The notes under the pieces: generated by a model
The model's input: only the letters and a program-made list of their open reading frames with translations
Told to the model about the DNA's origin: nothing
Database searches by the model: none
DNA from: Kalymmatonema hyalinum WJT4-NPBG1
Lineage (GTDB): Bacteria > Cyanobacteriota > Cyanobacteriia > Cyanobacteriales > Nostocaceae
Length of the DNA: 64,000 nucleotides
NCBI GenBank assembly: GCA_019359075.1
Contig: JAHHIB010000007.1
Span: 62,001-126,000 of the forward strand
Reading direction: 5' to 3'
Shown here: positions 43,946 through 52,076 of the stretch, piece after piece
Layout: every line of letters begins with the position of its first letter
Position numbering within the stretch: the first letter of the stretch is position 1
Program-made: the position numbers and the translations under genes

Positions 43946-44497
43946 ATGAAATCAGACATCATTCTCATTGGTCCTATTAGTGCTGGCAAAAGTACTGTCG
44001 GAGCACTACTAGCTGATAGGCTCGGTCTTCCACAATGCTCTATGGATAGCTTACGGTGGGACTACTACAAAGAAATCGGCTATGACGAGGAGCTAGCAAA
44101 ACATAAGCGGGAAACTGAAGGTTTTTCGAGTCTCCTTCAGTATTGGAAGCCATTTGAAGCTTACGCTGTTGAAAGGCTACTGTCGGAACACGAGCAGTGC
44201 GTCATTGATTTTGGGGCTGGTCATTCCGTATATGAGGATGTTGCCTTATTCCAACGAGTTCAGCAAGCCTTAGCACCATATCCCAATGTTGTTCTTGTGC
44301 TTCCATCACCGGATTTAGATGAGTCAGTGCAAATTCTTAATGAGCGAAACGAGTACGTGCCAGATGGCAAACCAAATGTCAATGAGCACTTCGTTAGACA
44401 CTCTTCAAATTATGAGCTTGCGAAATTTACCGTGTATACAAAAGGCAAGACACCGTCCGAAACTTGTGACGAGATTCTGTACTTGATACCGATCTAA
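43946..44497 (+). CDS. P-loop kinase, shikimate-kinase-like
   Basis: 183 aa. Walker A 'IGPISAGKSTVGALLADRLGL' opens the protein, followed by 'SMDSLRWDYYKEIGYDEE', comparable to the acceptor-binding Asp region of shikimate/gluconate kinases, and 'CVIDFGAGHSVY'. The usual C-terminal LID Arg region is short: 'LNERNEYVPDGKPN'. It probably phosphorylates a small molecule; true AroK is normally different in this region, so a different acceptor is likely. A large hairpin follows the stop. Confidence 0.75.
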   Translation: MKSDIILIGPISAGKSTVGALLADRLGLPQCSMDSLRWDYYKEIGYDEELAKHKRETEGFSSLLQYWKPFEAYAVERLLSEHEQCVIDFGAGHSVYEDVALFQRVQQALAPYPNVVLVLPSPDLDESVQILNERNEYVPDGKPNVNEHFVRHSSNYELAKFTVYTKGKTPSETCDEILYLIPI

Positions 44498-44519
44498 CTC
44501 CCGGTGCAGTGGACAGTTG

Positions 44520-44566
44520 GTTCAGACTTGGGCTATGACCTCTCGGTCATCTGCCGAGGTCTGAAC
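44520..44566 (+). terminator. Compound hairpin after the P-loop kinase
   Basis: Outer arms GTTCAGAC (44520-44527) / GTCTGAAC (44559-44566), inner arms CTCGG / CCGAG, then TTTG. Starts 22 bases after the stop. Probable terminator, although the U-tract is short. Confidence 0.5.
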
Positions 44567-45532
44567 TTTGCTGTTAAAAGATTTGGTAAAGTATTCATAA
44601 AAATTCTATAAAATAGCTCTGAATCGAGTGCTATTTGAATTTGTCCTACATTACACTTAAAGCGAGTACTTAAAATTATCTAAAGACAGTTGCAAAGTAA
44701 AGAGTTTGTGCATATAGTGCAACTCTGAATTAGAGCCTCAGAAGTTATTCCTATGATCAGACCAGGTTTTATTCCATCAACCCTCCAGGCTCACATCCAC
44801 CAAACACTGTTAAAAGGTTCTCTTTTCCTGGGATATAATCCCGTTGTTCAAAGAGTCTCTGCTGTACGAATTCCTGGTGGTTTGACTCCACCTTAAGTTG
44901 AAAAATTTGAATTGCTCTCGTGGTAGATATCAGAGGCATGGGCTTAATGCTGTCCAGCCTTGCGAGAGATAAGCTAAATCCAGTTAGTGTTTTTGTTTTT
45001 TAGCTAACAAGATTCAGAAGGTTTCTGAAACGGTAATTTTATAGTAGACGTTGTTACTTGAGTTTTTAAAGTAGCTACAAAAACTTGCTAACACTGCTAC
45101 AGTATCTGCGACTTTAGCCTGTTCTCCTAAATATGGAAGAACTTAAGCCAAGGCTTTGTCGAGATGATTTTAGGTGAAATCTGTTGACTTTGAATTCCTG
45201 GCTTTTTAAGGAATTAACCTTTGATTAAATACTCCAATAAGTCTTTTTTGCTTGGCAAGAATTACTTCTTTAAACTACATTTTCCCACTTATGCGAGAGT
45301 TTTAAGGTGTGGAAACGGAGTATTAGCTTAATCTCCTCAATTTTGAAGGCAGGTTAGTAATTGCTCTGCTGAGTTACACTGCTATTTCAGTAAGAACTGT
45401 AAGTTTTGACTGAATATGCCTTTTTTGGCGTTGTTCCGGTACGGAACCTTGTCAGATAGTACACCTCAACAACGGTTGTTCCCAAATCTTTTAAGGCTTA
45501 ATTTACTGCATTATTATCTAAAGGAAATACTC
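44567..45532. other. Long A+T-rich spacer
   Basis: Nearly 1 kb. Apart from the 47-codon frame at 44753-44896 (listed separately), and an imperfect CTCTCG / CGAGAG pairing near 44916-44969, I see no gene or known RNA. Confidence 0.5.
44753..44896 (+). CDS. Small open reading frame, 47 aa, coding status uncertain
   Basis: ATG 44753 to TAA 44896 reads a 47-residue protein starting MIRPGFIPSTLQAH and ending RIPGGLTPP. It contains Pro/Gly-rich ends around a mildly hydrophobic centre, with no Cys, no signal peptide and no leader motif I recognise. No convincing ribosome site precedes it. It could be a true small protein or chance. Confidence 0.2.
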   Translation: MIRPGFIPSTLQAHIHQTLLKGSLFLGYNPVVQRVSAVRIPGGLTPP

Positions 45533-46228
45533 ATGACTACCGAATATTTTTTTTCAAAAGGGATACGTTTACAAGAAATTTTAGTAACTACTTTCTTAAG
45601 AGACATTTCAATAATTGATTTAGGACCAAAGCTGCGAAATCTGGTATATCGTAGTATCTTTTCAAGGATAGGTCGCTCGGTTTATATTCAAGAGGGAGTT
45701 GAATTTACCGGGACTTCTTCTATTGAAATTGGAAACGGGGTGTGTATTTTCAAAGGTGTTTGTATAGATGCACGAGGACACAAAAATAATAAAATTTATT
45801 TAGAAAATGGAGTTACCATTGAGCGTAACGTTAATATCCGGTGTTTGGAGAACACTTACATACATATTGAACAAGATACTTTCATCGGTTCTGGTGTTTG
45901 TATTGCTGGACCTGGAGACATCAAAATTGGCAAGCGATGTCTGATTGCAGCAAACTCTGGAATATATGCAAATAATTATAATTTTTCAAATCCCATAGAG
46001 TCAATTAAATACCAAGGTATTTCTCGTAAGGGAATTGTGATTGAGGATGATTGTTGGCTGGGTCATGGAGTGACGATATTAAACGGAGTAACTATTGGTG
46101 AAGGTAGTGTCATTAGTACAGGAGCGGTTGTGACCAAAGATGTTCCTCCCTACTCCGTCGTTGTCGGTGTACCTGCACGAGTTATCGAAAGCCGAACTAG
46201 CAAGCAACGGGTGAACACTAGAGACTAA
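45533..46228 (+). CDS. Left-handed beta-helix (LbH) O-acyltransferase
   Basis: 231 aa built of hexapeptide repeats ('IEIGNGVCIFKGVCIDA', 'ITIGEG'-type turns), ending with the strongly conserved 'DDCWLGHGVTILNGVTIGEGSVISTGAVVTKDVPPYSVVVGVPARVI' of the WcaF/NodL/maltose-acetyltransferase family, with the catalytic His in WLGHG. It acetylates sugars using acetyl-CoA. ATG 45533 with AAGGAAA upstream is preferred to the 39-codon-longer frame. It may decorate the polysaccharide of the first region. Confidence 0.88.
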   Translation: MTTEYFFSKGIRLQEILVTTFLRDISIIDLGPKLRNLVYRSIFSRIGRSVYIQEGVEFTGTSSIEIGNGVCIFKGVCIDARGHKNNKIYLENGVTIERNVNIRCLENTYIHIEQDTFIGSGVCIAGPGDIKIGKRCLIAANSGIYANNYNFSNPIESIKYQGISRKGIVIEDDCWLGHGVTILNGVTIGEGSVISTGAVVTKDVPPYSVVVGVPARVIESRTSKQRVNTRD

Positions 46229-46326
46229 CGCTGCTGCATAATCTTTCCTAAGTACGTGGGCTGAATTAAATATAAAACCACTGTAGGATGCGTTAGCCAA
46301 GAGTACAGCATCCAATTGGCGGGGTT

Positions 46327-46354
46327 GGTGCGTTACGGCTTCGCCTAACTCACC
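46327..46354. repeat. Short hairpin repeat
   Basis: GGTGCGTTA and TAACTCACC arms (one mismatch) around CGGCTTCGCC, next to a second GGATGCGTTAG word at 46287. Matches the style of dispersed Nostocales spacer repeats. Confidence 0.45.
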
Positions 46355-46407
46355 CGAAGCTATCTTCAATTTGTTTTCGCCTACCTACTTACAATAAATA
46401 TTATCAG

Positions 46408-47247
46408 TTACATCAAATTCTGATTCTTTGTTTTCACTCGCTGATATAACTCCTCCATTGCTTCAATAAAAGAACTATCCTTTTGCCAAAAAGCTGGAAA
46501 ATCTCCCTGTTTCTTAATCAAAATTGCTGAAACTGCGCTGGGAGTTCCAACTTCAATTGTTTGAGGTAATCGCTTTGTTCCTAACCAAAATTCCCTTGCG
46601 CTAGGCTTTTGGTCTATCTGCTGTTTAGAAAGCTTTGTATACAAAGAAGTCGAAGCTTCTATCTCAATTTCTTTGGCATCGAGTTCCTGAGAAAGTGCTT
46701 TCCCCAAAGGGGATTCAGCTAGTTTTGCCTGAAGTTCTGCTTTCGATAATCCCCGTAGTTCAAATAGCAAAAATGGGTTCTGATCCAGTTGGGAAGCAAC
46801 TAGATAGTAAACTCCGGCAATATGTTTGCAGGGATTGGCATAATCTGGACAAGAACATGAAGTTTTGAAGTCTTTTCTACTATGAGGTAATAGGTGTAAT
46901 CCTGATTCAGAAAAAGAGTCTTCAATGTTTTCTGGGACTTCATTAAGTAGCAGCCGAGAAACAATACTGGCTTTCGATGAAAGTTGTTGAATAATTTCCT
47001 TCCAACGTGCTTTAACAATGGGTGTAATTTCTATTGAAATGTTGTATGTTGGTTCTTTGTAAACTCCAAAATAGGGATTAACTGACCCTTTTACCATAGC
47101 CGTGATGTGATTTTGCTCAATTTCAAAGCTCAACACTTTACCACCACGAGCATAGGAACGTCCGCGTTGTAGTCTGGCTTCATCGCTAAAAGCTTCTAGT
47201 GCTTTAATAAAGCGATCGCCCCACCAACTTCGACTAAATTTAGCCAT
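46408..47247 (-). CDS. SWIM zinc-finger protein
   Basis: 279 aa. The SWIM motif CxCx6CxH is visible at Cys131, Cys133, Cys140 and His142 ('SCSCPDYANPCKHIAG'). The N-terminal 'RSWWGDRFIKALEAFSDEARLQRGRSYARGGKV' is typical of SWIM proteins paired with SNF2 helicases. Starts 3 bases after the stop of the SNF2 gene, so the two are co-transcribed and likely act together on DNA or nucleoprotein. Exact role unknown. Confidence 0.9.
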   Translation of the reverse strand: MAKFSRSWWGDRFIKALEAFSDEARLQRGRSYARGGKVLSFEIEQNHITAMVKGSVNPYFGVYKEPTYNISIEITPIVKARWKEIIQQLSSKASIVSRLLLNEVPENIEDSFSESGLHLLPHSRKDFKTSCSCPDYANPCKHIAGVYYLVASQLDQNPFLLFELRGLSKAELQAKLAESPLGKALSQELDAKEIEIEASTSLYTKLSKQQIDQKPSAREFWLGTKRLPQTIEVGTPSAVSAILIKKQGDFPAFWQKDSSFIEAMEELYQRVKTKNQNLM

Positions 47248-47250
47248 ACA

Positions 47251-50200
47251 TCACTCCAAAATCGCGCTTTTATTTAATGCGATAAGCTCCTTAAAAGCTT
47301 CGTTATCCAATTCTGTTAACCAAGATTCATCAGCACCAACGACAGCAGCGGAGAGTTTTTTCTTATCTTCAATCATCTGGTCAATCCTCTCTTCTAAAGT
47401 ACCGATGGCAACAAATTTATGCACAAAAACGTTCTTCTTTTGACCAATACGAAAAGCGCGGTCAGTTGCTTGATTCTCTACTGCTGGATTCCACCAACGG
47501 TCAAAGTGGAAAACATGGTTAGCTTTCGTAAGGGTAATACCAACACCACCTGCTTTAAGCGAAAGTATAAAAACAGATGATTCTGTTTCTGGGTCTTGGA
47601 ATTCTGCAATCATGTTTTCCCGACGTTGGCGGCTGGTACCTCCATGTAGGTAATAAGTATTGCAGTGCAAAGTATGTTTGAGATATTTCTCTAGACTTTC
47701 GCAAATTTCAGTAAATTGACTAAAAATAAGCAGGCTTTCTCCTTCTGATAAAGCTTCCTCTACCATCTCTGCTATCCGGCTCAATTTATGCGATCGCTCA
47801 GGTAAAAATTCGCTACCATCTTGTAAAAATTGTGCTGGATGGTTGCAAATCTGCTTCAATTTCATCAGCGTTGAGAGAATTAATCCTTTGCGTTGAATTC
47901 CCTCTGCTGTTTGCAGTTTTTCCTCCACATCCTTGACAACAACTTCGTAGAGTGATGCCTGTTCTTTCGTTAAATTTGTGTATAGTTTTTGTTCAATTTT
48001 ATCAGGCAAATCATTGATGATAGATTGGTCAGTCTTCACCCGCCGTAAAATCAATGGTTCAACTAACTTTTTGAGAGTCGTTGATTTTATTTTGTCATTT
48101 TCTTTTTGAATTGGAATCTCAAAAGACTTGCGAAACTGCGCTTCTTTCCCCAAGTAACCGGGATTGAGAAAGTTAAAAATTGACCACAAATCCAGCAAAC
48201 GGTTTTCTACAGGAGTTCCAGTTAAGGCAAGTTTGTGTTTTGCTGAGAGTTTCAAAATTGCTTTGGTCTGTGCAGCTTTGGGATTTTTAATATTTTGCGC
48301 TTCATCCAGTACCACCCGCTGCCAGTTGACACTACCGAGTAGTTTTTCATCTTTGCGAGCTAGGGTAAAGGAACTAATCACCACATCATGCTGTAGACTG
48401 GCTGCTTTAAAGTCTGCCTGTTGCTGAATACGGTTACTGCCATGATGCACCATCGTTTTAAGATGAGGTGCAAATTTGACGATTTCTTTCTGCCAGTTTC
48501 CCACAACTGAAGTCGGGGCGATTAATAGTGTAGGCATTACGGAGGATGTTACTCCCTCATCTCCCTCATCTCTCTCCTGCACGAGTCTCGCAATCACCTG
48601 CACCGACTTACCCAAGCCCATATCGTCCGCCAGACAGCCATTCAATCCCAATCTTTCCAGGTATTGCAACCATGAGACGCCGCGCTTTTGATACTCACGG
48701 AGATTTCCTTGCAACTGTCGCAGTTCAGAAATGGGTTCCAGGCGGCTTTTGTCTTGCAACTTTGCCATTGTTTCAGACAAGAATTCGTCATATTCAAATT
48801 CCCACTCGTCACCCGCTTCGGCACTACGTTGCAGGAACTCTAGCATTGTCATTTCTGATTTTTCATCAGCGTGTGACTGCCAAAATTCCAGGAACTGTTG
48901 CATTTTATCCCGGTCTAATTCCATCCATTGACCGCGAAAATGCACTAGGGGAGTCTTAGCGTTGATGAGTTGTTCCCATTCTTGTTGAGTTACGACTTGG
49001 TCACCAATTGCCAGTTCATACTGATACTCTACTAGTGAGTTAAGACTGAAATAGCTTTTTGTCTTGCTTTTCGTTGCAGATAGTTTACTACCAGATGCCT
49101 TGAGGCGAATTTTTGCTCGACGGCGACCTGCAGGTGTATACCAAGCAGGTACAATGACTTTGAAACCAGCATCTTCCAGCACCCAAGCACTTTCTCTCAG
49201 GAAGTCAAAAGCTTCTTCTAGAGTCAGTTGCAGTCCACTGGGGTGTTGTGTTTCCAATCCCTGCCATAGCTGAGGATACATCCGTGCTGCGTAGCCCAAA
49301 TTAAGCAGCAAATGCGTTTCAAAGTCCTTGCCAAACTGCTTGTGTACCCCTGTTTTGGTCTTTTGACTCATTGTCCAGTAGTCAGCCAGCGCTAGTTTCA
49401 GGGAGGGGTCTTGTTTACTGGCTACGAGGAATTGAATCTGCCAATTGTCTATTGTCTCTGGGGGAGGAGAGTGCAACTGAAAGCAGAGATGAAAGGGGGA
49501 GTCACTTTGGGTACGGGTAATTTTGGTTTTCCATGTCAACCATTGCTTGTATTCTTCTAAAGCAGCATCCGTTGTTTGTGGGTTGTAACTGTTTGGATGT
49601 AAGCAATGATGAATGAGGGAATCATCAATTTGTTTGTCAAAAGCAGCCGTTGAGGGTGTGTGGGTGACTATATCGTGAAGGAGAAACTCACTGAAGTGAC
49701 GTAAAAGCTTTTCTTTATCAAAGAACTCCACCGGATCACTAGGTGATACCGAACCCGCCACACAAATTAGCGGCATATATTCGATATACTTTTTCAGGTT
49801 TGATTCGTATTGTTCAGAAATAATTTCCCAAGTGGCGTAGATTTCATATGGTGGTGTTTGGGCAGCTTTTGTCTTGCCCTTTTTACTAGTCTTAGTAACG
49901 GTAGCTTCTAACTCACGGTATTTTAAGGCTGGAATATATTGGTCTTTGAGAATAACTTGTTTAAAGGCTTGAGTGTAGTGATACCAAAACAACAGGTCTG
50001 AGCCAAGTTGAATTTCGCCGGAACTGTATAATGCTAAAAAGTGGATTTCGTTGAGGAGTTTGATAGCATTGATGGCTTTCGAGGTTCGATAAGAATCAGT
50101 TTTTACAGATGTCACAGCCTCATAACAATCTACCTGCCAGTATTGAAACCCTTCATATTCTTCAGGAATTTCAATTTCCAGATACTTAATTAATTCTGGT

Positions 50201-50466
50201 GAAGGAAGCGGCTGATTATTAGCAGTCGGTAGGGCAAAGTATTTGGGGGATATGCGTTGGTTTAAGGTAGCTACTGGTTCTTTGATGCCTAACTCTTGCG
50301 CTAAAAAGGCTACCAATTCATCCTGTACGAGATGTCCGGGGTGAATTTGCTGATTTTTATTACGGCGTTTTTTGAGTTCAGGGGTTTCTACCCACAGATA
50401 AAAAGACCCAGGCTGAATAAAGTCAGCCACTGCATTGGGTATCCATGTACCATGAATTACTTTCAT
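47251..50466 (-). CDS. SNF2-family DNA-dependent ATPase/helicase
   Basis: 1071 aa. The C-terminal ~520 residues hold the two RecA domains: Walker A 'DDMGLGKSVQVIARL', motif II 'DEAQNIKNP', motif III 'ALTGTPVENRLLDLWSIFNFL', and in domain 2 'YYLHGGTSRQRRENMI', 'LSLKAGGVGITLT' and 'DRWWNPAVENQATDRAFRIGQ'. The N-terminal half is the bacterial SNF2-associated region. It would translocate on double-stranded DNA and displace proteins such as RNA polymerase (RapA/HepA-like). The SWIM partner gene follows on the same strand. It is unrelated to the neighbouring metabolic genes. Confidence 0.95.
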   Translation of the reverse strand: MKVIHGTWIPNAVADFIQPGSFYLWVETPELKKRRNKNQQIHPGHLVQDELVAFLAQELGIKEPVATLNQRISPKYFALPTANNQPLPSPELIKYLEIEIPEEYEGFQYWQVDCYEAVTSVKTDSYRTSKAINAIKLLNEIHFLALYSSGEIQLGSDLLFWYHYTQAFKQVILKDQYIPALKYRELEATVTKTSKKGKTKAAQTPPYEIYATWEIISEQYESNLKKYIEYMPLICVAGSVSPSDPVEFFDKEKLLRHFSEFLLHDIVTHTPSTAAFDKQIDDSLIHHCLHPNSYNPQTTDAALEEYKQWLTWKTKITRTQSDSPFHLCFQLHSPPPETIDNWQIQFLVASKQDPSLKLALADYWTMSQKTKTGVHKQFGKDFETHLLLNLGYAARMYPQLWQGLETQHPSGLQLTLEEAFDFLRESAWVLEDAGFKVIVPAWYTPAGRRRAKIRLKASGSKLSATKSKTKSYFSLNSLVEYQYELAIGDQVVTQQEWEQLINAKTPLVHFRGQWMELDRDKMQQFLEFWQSHADEKSEMTMLEFLQRSAEAGDEWEFEYDEFLSETMAKLQDKSRLEPISELRQLQGNLREYQKRGVSWLQYLERLGLNGCLADDMGLGKSVQVIARLVQERDEGDEGVTSSVMPTLLIAPTSVVGNWQKEIVKFAPHLKTMVHHGSNRIQQQADFKAASLQHDVVISSFTLARKDEKLLGSVNWQRVVLDEAQNIKNPKAAQTKAILKLSAKHKLALTGTPVENRLLDLWSIFNFLNPGYLGKEAQFRKSFEIPIQKENDKIKSTTLKKLVEPLILRRVKTDQSIINDLPDKIEQKLYTNLTKEQASLYEVVVKDVEEKLQTAEGIQRKGLILSTLMKLKQICNHPAQFLQDGSEFLPERSHKLSRIAEMVEEALSEGESLLIFSQFTEICESLEKYLKHTLHCNTYYLHGGTSRQRRENMIAEFQDPETESSVFILSLKAGGVGITLTKANHVFHFDRWWNPAVENQATDRAFRIGQKKNVFVHKFVAIGTLEERIDQMIEDKKKLSAAVVGADESWLTELDNEAFKELIALNKSAILE

Positions 50467-50576
50467 GAGTCCAGGTTTTGGATTGTCTAGAACTTCTAGA
50501 GGCTCAAGATTACTTTACCAAAAGTAGGTATGAGCTGTTACACAATTATGCAAAGAATTTAGAATTTGGCGTTGCA

Positions 50577-50633
50577 CGTCCGTTGCTTTGAGATCATCAA
50601 CTCAAAATACAAGGTTGCGGATACCTTGTATTT
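50577..50633 (-). pseudogene. Fragment of a VOC-protein gene with an internal stop
   Basis: Translated on the minus strand it gives KIQGIRNLVF, then a TGA stop, then VDDLKATDV, which aligns with the intact VOC gene (QGIRNLVFWVDDLKTTD) at 51594-51650: Trp TGG has become TGA. Only ~57 bp survive, wedged between the SDR and SNF2 genes. Confidence 0.8.
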
Positions 50634-50640
50634 TGAGGAT

Positions 50641-51366
50641 TTACCAAGGAACAGGCTTGCGGGAATTAAAGAAACCACCAGTTGAACCATCCGCAGGAAG
50701 TGTAGCGAGCCAAACTGCGGTGTCAGCACCTTCCTCTACTGAAAGCACTCCTCGCTTGGGGTTTTGGTCTGTCTTTACGGGACCAGGACACGCTGAATTG
50801 ACCTTGATTTTGGTACTCTCCAGTTCTTTTGCAAACAAAACAGTTAAAGCATTCAATGCAGTCTTAGAGGCTTGATAAGCTGGTGATACTACTTGCGACA
50901 ATGGTGAATACTTGTCAAGAATACTACTTAAAGATCCTACTGAACTCGACAGATTGACAATACGTCCTGCTGGACTTTCACGTAATAGGGGCAGTAGACT
51001 TTGAGTAACTAAGAACACACCAAAGAAATTGGTCTCAAAAGTTTGTCGGAGAACCTGCATATCGGTATCACTTGGGCGAGGTCCGTCGTAGTCAAGTAGA
51101 ATTGCTGCGTTGTTGACAAGCACATCAAGTCGCCCGAATTTTGAGCGAATAAAGTTAGGCAACTTGTTGATTGAATCTGAGTTCGTTACGTCTAATTCAA
51201 CGAAATCAGCATCTATCCCTTCGCTTTTCAACGCTTCAACGGCTGAAGTCCCTCGTTCAATACTCCTTGCTCCAACAATGACATGATAATCTAACTTTCC
51301 AAGTTGACGGGCAATCTCGAATCCAATCCCTTTGTTAGCACCTGTGATTAAAGCAAGTGGTTTCAT
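50641..51366 (-). CDS. Short-chain dehydrogenase/reductase
   Basis: 241 aa classical SDR. NAD(P)-binding 'LITGANKGIGFEIARQLG', 'VLVNNAAILLDYDG', the catalytic Ser in 'VNLSSSVGSL' and Tyr-x3-Lys in 'AYQASKTALNAL'. The 'TGANKGIG' version and overall layout resemble carbonyl reductase-like members that act on aldehydes or ketones. ATG 51366 has GAGGG 8 bases upstream. It sits at the end of the run of aldehyde-oxidase-type genes, which fits aldehyde/ketone metabolism. Flanked by VOC sequence on both sides (intact upstream, fragment downstream). Confidence 0.9.
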   Translation of the reverse strand: MKPLALITGANKGIGFEIARQLGKLDYHVIVGARSIERGTSAVEALKSEGIDADFVELDVTNSDSINKLPNFIRSKFGRLDVLVNNAAILLDYDGPRPSDTDMQVLRQTFETNFFGVFLVTQSLLPLLRESPAGRIVNLSSSVGSLSSILDKYSPLSQVVSPAYQASKTALNALTVLFAKELESTKIKVNSACPGPVKTDQNPKRGVLSVEEGADTAVWLATLPADGSTGGFFNSRKPVPW

Positions 51367-51472
51367 ACTACAACCCTCATAAGATTTCCTCTCTAGAAGC
51401 AAAACTTTATACTTTAAGTTGCTCCTGCTTTATTAATCAACAAAAACTTTAGAGGTTGAAATTTCTGAGTTA

Positions 51473-51985
51473 CTAACGTCGCTGCCATATAGCAATTAAG
51501 TTGCCATTGTTATCACGGAAATTAGTAACTGATGTCCCAATTTCTGGAATAAAGCGACTTTCCCAAATAAGCTTGACACCTTTGGCTTTAAGTTGAGTGT
51601 CCGTTGTCTTGAGGTCATCAACCCAAAACACAAGATTGCGGATACCTTGCGCTTTCAAATGTGCTGGAGGGTCTTGCGGTTTAGATTCAAGGTTCTTTGA
51701 GTCTGCAATTTCAATTAAATCGATGAAAAAGCCATTTTTCTCGATAAGTGCAATTTCAATTCCGGTCGAAACTTTTCTTCGCTCTTTAAGCTGAAATCCC
51801 AGTTTATCTGAGTACCAAGCAATTGATTCATCTATGTTTGGTACCGATAACGCCACATTGAAAATTGCCAGAGTGTTTAATCCTTTATCCTGGTTATTCA
51901 CTGGTTTCGGACTCTGTGCTTGTACAGAGCTAACTAAGCTGAAGCTCATGAATGTTGCAGTCACGATCGCCTGAAAAATTTTCAT
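51473..51985 (-). CDS. Secreted VOC-fold (glyoxalase-like) protein
   Basis: 170 aa. An N-terminal signal peptide (hydrophobic 'AIVTATFMSFSLVSSVQAQ', cleavage likely after AQA) sends it to the periplasm. One VOC domain follows: 'FNVALSVPNIDESIAWYSDKLGFQL' and 'IRNLVFWVDDLKTTDTQL', ending 'FRDNNGNLIAIWQ'. The family includes glyoxalases and metal-dependent dioxygenases; periplasmic location matches the Tat-exported aldehyde dehydrogenase subunit nearby. GAGGAAA precedes the ATG, which lies inside the 97-bp repeat also present at 54396. Confidence 0.88.
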   Translation of the reverse strand: MKIFQAIVTATFMSFSLVSSVQAQSPKPVNNQDKGLNTLAIFNVALSVPNIDESIAWYSDKLGFQLKERRKVSTGIEIALIEKNGFFIDLIEIADSKNLESKPQDPPAHLKAQGIRNLVFWVDDLKTTDTQLKAKGVKLIWESRFIPEIGTSVTNFRDNNGNLIAIWQRR

Positions 51986-52076
51986 TTGTTTCCTCTACAG
52001 CAGTTTATCTGGCGTGATCGGCAAATCCCGAATACGCTTGCCAGTTGCATGATAAATTGCGTTGGCGATCGCTGCA
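51980..52076. repeat. 97-bp direct repeat, copy 1 (end of G+C-rich molybdoenzyme gene)
   Basis: Matches 54396-54492 at 91 of 97 positions by eye. It covers the last ~27 codons of the molybdopterin subunit gene, the stop, the Shine-Dalgarno GAGGAAA and the start ATG of the VOC gene. Outside it the two sequences diverge at once. Confidence 0.9.
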
